A DNA stretch of 64,000 bases, taken from the NCBI GenBank assembly GCA_002224055.1, contig AZLU01000013.1:1-64000 (forward strand). The letters are read 5' to 3'. The first letter of the stretch is position 1, and every line of letters starts with the position of its first letter. A program made the position numbers and the translations under genes. The notes under the pieces are model-generated. The model saw only the letters and a list, made by a program, of their open reading frames with translations. It was not told the DNA's origin and did not search any database. This DNA is from Pezizomycotina sp. ARF18 (taxonomy: Eukaryota > Ascomycota). This document shows positions 54,624 to 64,000 of this stretch, piece after piece.

Positions 54624-55646
54624 ATGTCGAATATCATGATGTCGAGTAATAGTAGTAGTAGTAATAATTACCACGCCATGAGCAGCATGTCCGCCACCGT
54701 CCAGACCCGTGCTCCGTCCTCGCCTCCTGCTACACCTCCGATGTCTCCTCTACGGTTTTCCGTTCTTTCCATTATTCCTCTACCCGGGCGGAAGGCAAGT
54801 CCCTGAAATCCGGTTTCTTCAGAAGTCTCTTTTCAAAAATCTAGAAATTTTTCGAATTACTAATACTTCTCCTTTCAATTTTAGGGGCACAGTGGCGGGG
54901 TGACGCCCCTTCGGTCAAACTTAATCCCACATCGTCCCTGAGCGGGAGGAAGGCCCGTCAGGGACAGTGGGCGTCGAGCGCCATTCAGAAAAAAGTCAAC
55001 AGCTTGCTTTGCTCCAAGCTAGCGCTTTTACTGGGACTGGCAACCCCAGGTTTGAAATGGATGGACTCGCCGATAAGCAGCAACAGCAACGACAATAATG
55101 GCAATGGTACGAACAACACTAACAACAACAACGGCAACACTACTATTACTACCACCAAGGGCAATGACAATGACGGCAATATTTCCACCTCAATTCTTCT
55201 GCAAGTTTCCGCCGACGGCGGGGTCCAGTGCCTCCAAAATGGCACGACAAGTAACACCTCTGGGGCTAAGATCCTGGAGTACCTCGAGGTGTACGACTAC
55301 ATCGGCGGGGCCTCTTTCAGGGGCCTCGTCGCCGAGAAGAAGCTGAGCACCGGCGACCACGAAAAGTCCCTGTTCCTCTTTTTCGAGGAAGGGGTCCGCG
55401 CTACGGAGTTGAAGCAAGGCTTGTTGCGCTGATCGATCTCGCAACGGAATGCTTCGACTGTCAGAACCTCGTTGTCTGCCTGGACCGGGAGCTGGACGGG
55501 CTGAACTCGCTCGTCCACGACTTGGGCTGGGTCGGATTCGAGCTCTATACCCTCAAGCACTGGTCGGACGAAAGCCACAAGCGCGCTGCGGAGGCCGAAC
55601 AAGACTATACCTCCGAAAGTGGCTCTTCCTGGGCATGGAGCTGTAG
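54624..55646 (+). CDS. OAZ: Ornithine decarboxylase antizyme, with candidate +1 frameshift
   Basis: Antizyme binds ornithine decarboxylase and sends it to the proteasome; its synthesis needs a polyamine-stimulated +1 frameshift. ORF1 starts at 54624 (Ser/Asn-rich, then APSSPPATPPMSP). An intron ends at TTTTAG (54884) with branch-like CTAATAC 20 nt before. The main frame reads DAPSVKLNPTSSLSG, a linker, an Asn/Thr repeat, EVYDYIGGASFRGLVAEKK and SLFLFFEEGVRATELKQGL. It continues in another frame as LIDLATECFDCQNLVVCLDR, LVHDLGWVGFELYTLKHW and KWLFLGMEL-stop at 55646. This order matches fungal antizymes closely. Two ordinary indels (about 55424 and 55619) are separate from the programmed shift. 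The donor is uncertain: AAG|GCAAGT at 54795 (GC-AG), a weak GT at 54755, or one at 54799. Confidence 0.85.
54898..54906 (+). promoter_or_regulatory. Candidate +1 ribosomal frameshift site of antizyme
   Basis: The UGA at 54901-54903 stands in GGG-UGA-C. Skipping one base gives GAC GCC CCU, Asp-Ala-Pro, which opens the main antizyme frame. Animal antizymes likewise resume with Asp-Val-Pro after their UGA. A second candidate, CCC-UGA at 54936-54941, is in frame with ORF1 if the GC-AG intron is used. Its +1 frame, however, ends after about 50 codons, so it is less likely. The nearby G run makes an indel possible. Confidence 0.55.
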
Positions 55647-56613
55647 ATGTTTTCTTATTGTTACTGCAAAAGAAAGAAGAATTGTGCATTCTATTTTTAA
55701 TTTTTTATACCTGATGGTCATTCTTTTTTTTTCTTGTGTGTATTTCTGTCAATGTCGTTCAACAAAAAAGAAACCCTTCCCCTGTTTTCATCTATGGCTA
55801 TTTATTTTACGTTTGTATCCTTAGCAACTGCAGTTTTCTATTGTGGTTTCATTGTAGGGGAATGATTTAAGCAGCTTCTCCTAATTTTTAATAATGATTT
55901 ATCCTGTTCTTATTTCCAAGAAATATATTTATATATATATTGGTCTTCGTTATTTTGGTTTCATGATTGTCTTTCCGCTTCTCCTCATCCCCTACACTCC
56001 AGCTAACCTTCCCTGCTACCTTATTTTTTCTCATACATCCATTCGTCTTTTGCTTCCGCGAAACACTCACGTCGGTTATTATCTGAGCGTTGAACTTTGG
56101 TTCTATGAATTCTGGGATATCCTTCGATCGTTTGATCCTGTTCGGTTGTGATAACGTAGTGCTTTGTCATTTTTTTTTTTTTTTTTTTTGCTCTTATTCC
56201 AAAAGTTGCGAAGTAGTATACCAATCTCGCGAGCAGAATATGTTCTTTCCACTATCTCAATATAAGTTTTACTCGACGATTTGCAATTTTGATATGACCA
56301 ATTACTTGACCGAATGCTACTGTGAGTCGGATATCGTTATCCGACGCTTATGATGGATCAGCGAATAATAAAAGTTACAGGCGTTATTTTGATATATAGA
56401 ATCAAAAACGACCATGATATTCGAATTCTGACCACTAAAATTTGGCTTGATGTAAAGAACTAGTTCTTCTTACATGACTAAGTCTTCTCATTGCTATGGG
56501 CCGATGCGGGGTGGAAGTCTTTCAATATAGAAAATAACAGCTGCCAAGTCAATTTTTTCTTACTCTTTTCTTTTTCGTTCCGAAGGCTGTTTTCCGTGAC
56601 CCGAATTCCTGGG

Positions 56614-56645
<32 letters not shown>

Positions 56646-57949
56646 CGTTTCTGCTTCGGGGGATGCTGGATAAGCTAGCAGCGTCAGCAGGGTCCTTTGT
56701 GCAGCAGCAACAGTATTAATTTCTTGCTAGCTAGTCTCGGGCGGAGGAACGAAGAGCAAAAAGCAAACTGCAGTGTGCATTTGTGAGCCTGGAGAATGGC
56801 CGTCTAAAAAACACCAATTATCTTATTGCTTTACCTTGAAAAAGAGAGTGGATCAAAAAAGAAAAAAGACTTGGAAGAAAAGTGGAGAACCTTTTTTGAC
56901 AAATTGGTGATTGATCGATAAACCCTTTCGATGATGCAAATAGTAAGAAAAAGGCAATAGCGAATAACCTAACTTCCCCGGTTCCCTTGGAGGGGGTGTC
57001 ATGTGCAATATCGGGTGAGGAGTAGAATGTAGGTAGGATGAGGAGATCACCCTACCCACCTTCTCTCTCACACACTCCCTTGACGAAAATAATATCAACA
57101 AAAGAACGTATGTATATATGTCTGTATGTATGTATGTATGTATGTATGTATGTATGTATGTATGGATGTACCATTTTTACCTTCGGACGGAGCACCCTCT
57201 AAGTATTATACACGAGGACAACTCTTTTTATTAATAAATATAGTGGCTCCCCCTTGCCCTTGTGAGCGAATAGGAAAAGCTTCTGATATATATATATATT
57301 TATTTTTATTATTATTTTAATATTACTTATTGTCAGCTTGTCTTTTTTCTTCTTGTTGTCGTTTCTCCAAAAAAAAAAAAAAAAAAAAAAAACCCTTCTT
57401 TCCCCCTCTTTTTATTTTTGTTTTCTTCCACCGTGATGGTTTTCTAGTTAAAAAGCGATTGAAAAGGAGGAGTTGAAGAAAAAAAGGTACCAGCTAAAGA
57501 AATGCAAGCCCATTATTCCCTTTTTGTTTTTCGTTCGTTGTCTTAGTCGATTCTTTCTTTCTTTCTTTCTTTTTTGCTCTTGTTTTTTTACTGGTCCAGT
57601 TTCCTCCCTTCCCCTTCTTTTTGGAGCTCGCTCATGGGGACCGACTTCGGCTAATTGCCATCCGTTCTTCAAGCGGGAAATAGCGAGAGAGAAGCAGAGA
57701 GAGGGAGAAAGAATTTACCCTTGATAAGCTGCCTTTCATCCACCCCAGGTTTTTACTCTCGTTTTTATCTTTTACGAAAAAATCCTTGATTTCCTTATCG
57801 GAATCTCGTATCGTATCTATCGTGGGTCGGGCTCTTTCCTTGGGTCCTCGAAAGAATACAAAAAACGACTATTATTCTTTCTTTCCTTTTTGGCGTCGAA
57901 AACACGCAGTAGTCCATACCTTGGTACCTAAATATTTTCCGGAAACGCC
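55647..57949. other. Intergenic, homopolymer-rich
   Basis: No gene is recognised. Poly-T at about 56171-56189 and 56616-56645 (30 T), poly-A at about 57369-57391, and the TATG repeat listed below. The last 200 bp may be the leader of the Yippee-like gene. Confidence 0.5.
57124..57164. repeat. (TATG)n microsatellite
   Basis: About ten TATG units in a row, noncoding. Confidence 0.9.
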
Positions 57950-59365
57950 ATGAATTTTCCACGCTTCCTCCTCCCTTCTTTACCGCTCTGGAAGCTCGTC
58001 GAAGCGAGCAAGAGTCTAGACAACGCTAGGAACGTCAACGACAATCACGACAGCCGTAACGGCGCGGATCTGGACGCTTCCACGCCGAGATTTTCCTTCG
58101 ATTCAGACCGCAGCGTCGGTAGCGCTAGCGGGCCGAGGACGACGTGCTATCCAATTCCGGCGAAAGCGAGTACTACACCACCGAAGACGACTACGAAGGA
58201 GGATTTCAAGGTTACGACGATGACGAAGTAGAGGACGAAGAAGAAGAGGCAGAAGACGATGATGAAGTAGAAGGAGAATACTACGATGGCGATTCGGGGA
58301 GCGAAGCGGCTGGTTCCGCCTCGGGTTTCGTAGGTGTCGGACCCGTTACGATTTATCATGGGCCTGCCGGTAGCTCCGTAGCTTCAGGGTCGGCTCCGTC
58401 GAGCTACAACTCAGCCAATGACATCGAGATTGGCGTCGGAGAGCGCCGCCAGAGCTCTGGGAGCAGCAGGCGGCGCGGGAAGAGGGCTGCTACGGCGTTA
58501 AATAACGCAGTCCACGCCCACGAAGAACTCGGAAAGGGCCCTGAGGGTGTTCGGATCGGTATTAGGAGGTCAAATACGGATAGATCGCAAAGGCAGAGGA
58601 GTAGCGTAGACGGGTGCCTCGTAGCTACCGTCAGCACGCTCAAGTGCCACAGGTGCCAGACGGACTTGTGCTTTTCGTCTTCGATAATATCTAAAGGTAA
58701 TTACAGACCTCATACTATACTATATATATATCTTCGTTTGATATATTTGATAAAGTGAATTGAGAGAAATTCGAGCTAATACCAACCCCAACAATTATTC
58801 AGGCTTCACTGGTCGTCACGGACGTGCCTACCTCGTCTCATCTCTCCTCCCATCCAACATCCTCCACAGCAAACCTACCTCCCGTACTTTACAGACCGGT
58901 CCGCACACTGTAGCCGATATATCCTGCATCGTCTGCGGATCCAACTTAGGTTGGAAATACCTCGCCGCCGAAGACCGCTCGCAGCGTTACAAAGTTGGGA
59001 AATACATCCTCGAAACCGGAAAAGTCATCCGCTCCAACCACTGGGAGAAGCACGGCGGCATGCACGAGGACGAGATGCGGGATAGGGACAGGAAAGGTTG
59101 GGAACTCGGCTGGGAAGAGGGTGTCGGCGGTGGTATGTTCGATGATGACAGCAACAAGGCGGGAAGTGGAGTCGACGCAAGGAGGATTGAGGTTGACTCG
59201 GAGGACGAGGACGAGCTGGAGGAGTTCTTCTCGGGGCGTGGGATCCTAATAAAGTTGCCAGGAGGAGAGAGAAGAGGAAGAGTAGGGCGGCGGTTGTTGT
59301 GTGAAAGAATTCGACCGCTTTTCGACATCAATCTCCTAGTAGGAAAACAATTACGGAAATCCTAA
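57950..59365 (+). CDS. Yippee-like zinc-binding protein with long acidic N-terminal extension
   Basis: The C-terminal half is a Yippee domain, a small beta fold binding one zinc through two CxxC pairs. The first pair is KCHRCQTDLC (about 58640), the second CIVCGSNLGWKY (about 58930). Between them are FTGRHGRAYLVSS and TGPHTVADIS; RYKVGKYILETGKVIRSNHW follows. An intron (58697-58802, GTAATT...CAG) splices SKG-FTG in frame. Canonical Yippee proteins are about 100-150 residues. Here about 220 residues precede the domain, including a strongly acidic run (DDDEVEDEEEEAEDDDEVEG) and a basic patch (RRRGKRAATALNN). An acidic tail (DSEDEDELEEFFSGRG) follows. One base is lost near 58133. Longer Yippee proteins are common in filamentous fungi. 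The biological role is unknown; relatives include Mis18 and cereblon folds. Confidence 0.85.
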
Positions 59366-60591
59366 GGCTTCTAATTGTCAAGGAAGATTATCATGATATT
59401 TGGAGAACGCGGCACTTGGTTTTTATTTTTAAGGGATTTACGGTGGTGTTTTTGCTTTCAACTTGTTATTATTTCTCATATACTTCACCGCTCAACGACG
59501 AAACGACCGTGGGGATAAATATTCTTTTATATATGCATACTCATTTCGGGATGTGGCTTTATTGCTTTTGCACAGTTTTTCATGCCTACTTTCAGCGTTG
59601 CGATATGTTTATTTTTCATATAGAAGAGATATATCATCATGTTTTACATAAATTTGTTCTTCTTTCATTGCGACACTTTTAAGTCGGCCGTCAATTTCAA
59701 CATGACAGTTTGTAAATATATATTGCACCGATTTGAATTATGTAGTAAATTTAGACGTAAACTCTCACTTATCAATCCTCACTCGAAACCAGTTTTGTCG
59801 AATCTCGTCTTCGATCCAGATGTATATGCACATAGCAGCTATTGAGCGTGAGTAGCTCATTTATTGAGCGTCTCGAATACATCGGTTGTATAAGCTCTAT
59901 CGTTGAGGTGCGAACCTTGTTGCTCTTTAGTATTGAAGCCTTTTTTTTTAGCCACGGTATTATCTAGAAAATCGTTTCTCGAAATCGTTATGTTTATGCT
60001 CCCTGATCTCCTTGTATTCTGAAATATACCTCATACCTCCGCGCTCAGCAGGGATACTTTTACACTTGGACTAAACTGGTATATCCTGGCTAGGTTATTT
60101 AGCACGATCAAGGATCCTTGTATCATGCACGTGTGGGTCTAAATTTGTTTGTGTAACGTATATTGGACATGGTAATCTTACGAATCCGGCGCAGCTTATA
60201 TAGTATCTTACATGAGCTTAGAATCCGTTCATAAACGCCATCGAGGCAAAGAAAAAAAAAAAGAAAATTGCTGATACTCTTTGATTATTATTGCAGTAAC
60301 TACATACAAGCTACATTTACCAAGAACGTCTCTCCTTGCACGTAGATTAATGTATAACAATATTGATAACCTGCCCTGTATGATAAAATGAACCCGTTGA
60401 GAAGAAAAATCCGTTCCGTGATTACTGCATAGTAGAAGAGAAAAGAAAAAATCCAAATAGTCGCGAAGAAATAACTTGTGTACAATAAGGAAAATTAACC
60501 CGCAGAGCGAACCGATTAACTCTTCATGCAATATTCCATGCGCCCCACCTTTTTTCCAATATAATTTCGGTAAGTATATAGCATAATATAA
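59366..60591. other. Convergent 3' region between Yippee-like and NASP genes
   Basis: AT-rich sequence without recognisable genes. Open frames (for example 59416-59682 plus, 60229-60531 minus) are Phe/Tyr/Leu-rich and motif-free. Confidence 0.5.
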
Positions 60592-62166
60592 TCATGCCGT
60601 AGAAGCCTGCTCCTCCTCCTCGGTCGTGACCCTCGCCTTTTTGCTAGTTGGCTCGGCCGCCGAGGTCATTTCGGTATCTGGCTTCTCTTCCGCCTCGGGC
60701 TCATCTTCGGCCTTTCTCTTCGAACCGGCGGCACCACCGTTAGTTGCGGAAGCCGACGAAGAAGCCTCCGGTGCCTTATCTTTCTTCCTGACCATGCCGC
60801 TGAGATCCTTAGCGCCGCTGATCGCCTGCTCGAGCTGCTTTTTCGCCTCGGCGGGGTTCTTGCCTATTAGCGAGCCGAGGAGGCCGCCGAGGATCTCCTG
60901 GTCTCCCATGTCAACCTGCTGCGGGTCCATCGTCAGATCGCGAAGCCTTTGCTCTAGTTCCTTAACTAGCTCCTTGGCTTCCGTCAGCGATTTTTCCGCG
61001 CGGTCGCGGGTTTACCATTAACGGTGTCGCCTTCGGTATCAACTAGCGCCTTCTCCTCGAGCGCGATGCGCTTCTTGCAGCTGTCGATCGCCGCCCTCAT
61101 GTGGTCCGCCGACTTCTCCCTTCCCTTCTTCTGATCTTCCTCTGAAACCTCAGCCTCAGCCTCGCCCTCGCCGCCGCCCTGGGAAGCGAATTCCAACGCT
61201 AGCGAGAGCTTGTAGTGCGCTTCGGATATCAGGGTCGATTCCGGCTGGTATATTCCTCCTTCAGCCGCAGGGATTCCGAGAGGTCTTCGACGGCCTGCTT
61301 GAAGGATTCGGACTCCAGCGAGACTTCACCGAGGAGGTCGTACACGTCGGAGAGGCTCTCTTTAATCTTGCGCAGTTCGTCCTTATCCTCGGGAGGAGTT
61401 TCCAGGCGCTTGTTGAACTGGATCCTGGCGAGGTCGAGAATTTCCCAAGCGAGAGTAAAATCGTCCTGCTCCTCTTCCCCCTCCTCACCTTCGCCTTCAC
61501 CTCCTTCTTCGTCACCTTCGTCCTCCTCATCACCTTCTTCCGTGAAGTTTTCGTCGCCGGAGAAGTGGAAGTCCTTCTTCATCTTCGGTTCCAGGCTCGA
61601 ATCACCGCCAGCAGCGACGGCAGCCTTACTGCTCCCACACCACCGTCATCTTTCTCCTTCCCTTTTCCTTTCTGCTTTTCCTTCCCAGCGGCTCCAGCCT
61701 CGTCGACCACGCCGCCGCGAGGACGTCGCTCTTCTGGACGCCGCACTGGAACAGGGCGCGGCCGTAGAGGTACAGCACGTCGGCATTGAGCGGGTTATTC
61801 TCGCCGTTCATCTTCCCCTGGGATCTCGGCAGCCTCGGCGTAGAGTTCGGCGGCCTCGGCATAGTTCTTTAGGGCGTACTGCTTCGTCGCTTTCGATAGG
61901 AGGGTTTCCAGCTGCTTCTTGTTGTCCGACGGCGTTTGGGCTTCCTTGCGTCGTCACCACCTTCTGCGGTAGTAGTAGTAGCAGCAGTAGCAGCAGCAGC
62001 GGCATCGGCGCGGCAGCATCAGAGGTTATCGCATCCTCAGTGGTTTTTAGGGCCTCCTCGGTAGCATCAGTAGCAGTAGCGGCGGCGGCGGTGGTGGCAG
62101 TGGTTTCTTCGGCTACCGTTTCAGCAGGGGCATCTGCACGGGGGTGTCCTCTACTGCGGCGGACAT
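60592..62166 (-). CDS. NASP: NASP/Sim3/Hif1-type histone chaperone (SHNi-TPR)
   Basis: NASP-family chaperones bind histone H3 (H3-H4) through TPR repeats interrupted by an acidic loop. The start MSAAVEDTP at 62166 is followed, one frame over, by an Ala/Thr/Glu-rich leader (APAETVAEETTATTAA). TPR1 is YALKNYAEAAELYAEAAE (about 61880) with NADVLYLYGRALFQCGVQKS. A Lys-rich linker and an acidic loop, rich in Glu and Gly (EEGDEEDEGDEEGGEG), lie at about 61540-61480. Then come TLAWEILDLARIQFNKR, SLSDVYDLLGEVSLESESFK and ISEAHYKLSLALEFASQ-like repeats. A coiled segment (LTEAKELVKELEQRLRDL) and a basic, nuclear-signal-like C-terminus (SKRKAED, SKKARVTTEEEEQ) end at 60592. A CAG/CTA-type triplet repeat near 61970-62001 lies inside the coding region. 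At least four indels are needed. Assignment is secure. Confidence 0.9.
61970..62001. repeat. Triplet repeat (AGT/AGC) within NASP coding region
   Basis: About ten AGT or AGC units on the plus strand; in one minus-strand frame they read as a poly-Leu run. In the frame expected for the protein they lie in the Ala/Thr-rich leader, so a length error here probably causes one of the frame changes. Confidence 0.8.
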
Positions 62167-62479
62167 CTGATTCTTGTTTTTTTTTTTTTGGTGTGTGGAA
62201 CTTTGAAAAAGAGAGTTGGGTCAATTGAGATTGAACGAGAGATAGAAGGAACACTAAAGAGGGATAGAACGAAAGGATTGAGGCGAATACGCTTGGTCAA
62301 TTGATAGGATGATGGAGATGGAGGAGGGATGAGCAGATGGCTCTAATTAAATATATAAAGAGAGATTTACCTTGGTATACCTAGTAGACCTAAGTAGACG
62401 AAGTAGTAGACCGAAGTAGTAGTAGTAGTAGCAGTAGCAGTAGTGGCGCCTTGTTATTTTTATTTTTATTTTATTTTTA

Positions 62480-62511
<32 letters not shown>

Positions 62512-62895
62512 GGCTTTTTGGACTTTTTGTCGTTGCGTTGGGTGATGCGAGGTGGAGAAATTAAATAAAACTACGGCTTATAGTGCCCGAAAGGGTTAAC
62601 TGATTGAAGGGCAAGAAAAAAAGTAGCACCAAGGGGAAAAAGAAAGGAGACGCGTCGACCCACTCCACTCCTACTGCTGTAACACAAAGTACTTACTTAC
62701 TTCTATAGCTCGAAGGCAGAAACAAAGGGAAATCTATCTACACTTGTGACAAACAAGCAGAACAAAGGGGGGGGTGGATAAAAGAGAGAACAAACAAGAA
62801 TCGGGATATTACTATCCTTTCGTATTATCAAGCACCCTTGTTCTTTCTTTCTTTCTTTTTTTAATTACAGAAGAAAAGCAGAACAAACAAAAATC
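62167..62895. promoter_or_regulatory. Divergent intergenic region with microsatellites
   Basis: The region lies head-to-head between NASP and the gene starting at 62896, so it should hold both promoters. It contains an AGT/AGC repeat (62414-62444) and a long (TTTTA)n tract (62455-62510). Neither is a known promoter motif. Confidence 0.45.
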
Positions 62896-64000
62896 ATGGA
62901 AGACGACATGGAAGCTAGTAGCCCAGGGAGCGCCGATGGGGAGATATCGACGGCAGCATCGCAATGCACCGCCCATCATCACGCACTGAGAACAGATTCC
63001 AACGAAAGTGGCATCAGCGTGCAGCTCGGGAGAAGCTCAAGGGCATGACGCTAAAGGACACTCCCCGAAAACAGCACCGATATTCGCACGACCTGCGAAC
63101 AGGCGGCCCACACGACCTCCAATTCCACAATCTCATCGCCTCCACCGTCCTCGGACCGTTTCGAAACGCTACACTCGTCGCAAATACCCGGATAAGAACC
63201 CAGATAAATGCTGGCGTCCGACTGCCGGCGCAGGAGCTGCTGCTCTGCGGCTGCTGCCAGTGCACCCAAGATATTAGCCGTGGAGATACCAGTTTTCCTC
63301 GTTGCGACCGTTACTTTTTCGGGTATTTACGAAGAAACATAATTGACTCTCAAGTCTGATCCCTATCCCTTACTATCTCTTTCGTCGGGCGGAAGTGCGG
63401 GGCGGAGGCGGAACAACGGCTCGGGGAGAAGCTCCTGGAAAGATTGCGAGGGCGTGGAAGAGGAACGAAGGACCGTCGGGTATACTCGTCGACGGCGGTG
63501 AGGCGCTCAAGTCGGTACTACGGAGCTTGATATACCCGCTGGAGCTACGGCGAAGGTTAATATCATGTTACAGAGAGGGGAGCTTCGATTTCGCGGCCGT
63601 TGCGGAGGCGTACGGGAGCTGGAGCGAATGAATTGGAGACTCGCAGGTGGCGGCGTCTCAACCTACGGAGGCCGAATTACTAGCTGGAAAATCGGAGTCA
63701 TTAGACGACGTAGATCCTAGGGACTACCTTAAAATTGTCGATGCTTTCACTCAACAAAGTTTCACTACAATTCCGCCAGAAGCAGTTGAACGGTTCGTCA
63801 ACGGTTCGTCAAATTACTATGTTTATCAATATGATTTCCAAATACGTATCTTTATGTGAAGCTTACGAACAAAAATCGCATCGAAGTCCAGCTCAGCGAA
63901 GCCCTCCCTGTTTCCAGGTCCACTAGCAAAATCACAAGTTTTCCACCGCGTATAACCTCCTCTACCACCGCCTCCTCCGGAACCCTTCCTTCCAACCTCC
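62896..64000 (+). CDS. Hypothetical protein(s), running to or past the window edge
   Basis: The family is not recognised. ATG 62896 opens MEDDMEASSPGSADGEISTA, an acidic Ser-rich start. Frame changes give THDLQFHNLIASTVL-like and NATLVANTRIRTQINAGVRL stretches, then CGCCQC, a possible metal site. A Gly/Arg-rich part leads to a clean segment, GGEALKSVLRSLIYPLELRR and LISCYREGSFDFAAVAEAYG, at about 63490-63630, which ends in a stop. From about 63647 a further segment, ESLDDVDPRDYLKIVDAF, suggests another exon or a second gene cut by the window end. The folded-looking LYPLELRRRL helix region is the best anchor for a search. Confidence 0.35.

Overview
The window looks like nuclear DNA of a filamentous ascomycete (Pezizomycotina type). 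Genes carry several short GT-AG introns, mostly about 60-150 nt. The recognisable proteins are a fungal set: a DNMT5-type methyltransferase/helicase, an AP-3 sigma subunit, eL42, NUO-24, a fungal 2H phosphoesterase, a Vps62-type protein, a NASP-type histone chaperone, a Yippee-like protein, an RNF216-like RBR ligase, ornithine decarboxylase antizyme and a cytochrome P450. Gene density is low, with long AT-rich spacers and many homopolymer tracts of 18-35 bases. I see no bacterial operon, CRISPR array, rRNA or convincing tRNA, and no reverse transcriptase or transposase.

Layout. 2.0-3.7 kb (-): DJ-1/PfpI-like protein. 6.5-7.5 kb (-): AP-3 sigma, divergent from eL42 (+, 7.9-8.8 kb) across about 450 bp. 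9.4-10.8 kb (-): 2H phosphoesterase. 12.9-19.6 kb: four unrecognised genes. 21.1-28.8 kb (+): DNMT5-like gene, the largest and most interesting. 29.6-31.6 kb (-): P450. 35.0-38.7 kb (-): a large unrecognised coiled-coil, low-complexity protein. 42.6-45.4 kb (+): RBR E3 ligase. 47.0-48.8 kb (-): Vps62-like. 51.0-52.3 kb (-): complex I 24 kDa subunit. 54.6-55.6 kb (+): antizyme with a candidate programmed frameshift. 58.0-59.4 kb (+): Yippee-like. 60.6-62.2 kb (-): NASP. 62.9 kb to the end (+): an unrecognised gene or genes.

Data quality controls the reading of everything here. Nearly every conserved gene, including the essential eL42 and NUO-24, is broken by one- or two-base insertions or deletions, often at homopolymers. 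Two tandem duplications (25.1-25.4 kb and 33.2-33.6 kb) have copies that differ almost only by such indels. The simplest explanation is an unpolished long-read assembly. I therefore treat the genes as probably intact in the organism and give gene spans rather than exact coding sequences.

The genes are mostly independent housekeeping loci and do not form a cluster. The strongest biological leads are the DNMT5-like ATP-dependent methyltransferase and the antizyme recoding site.
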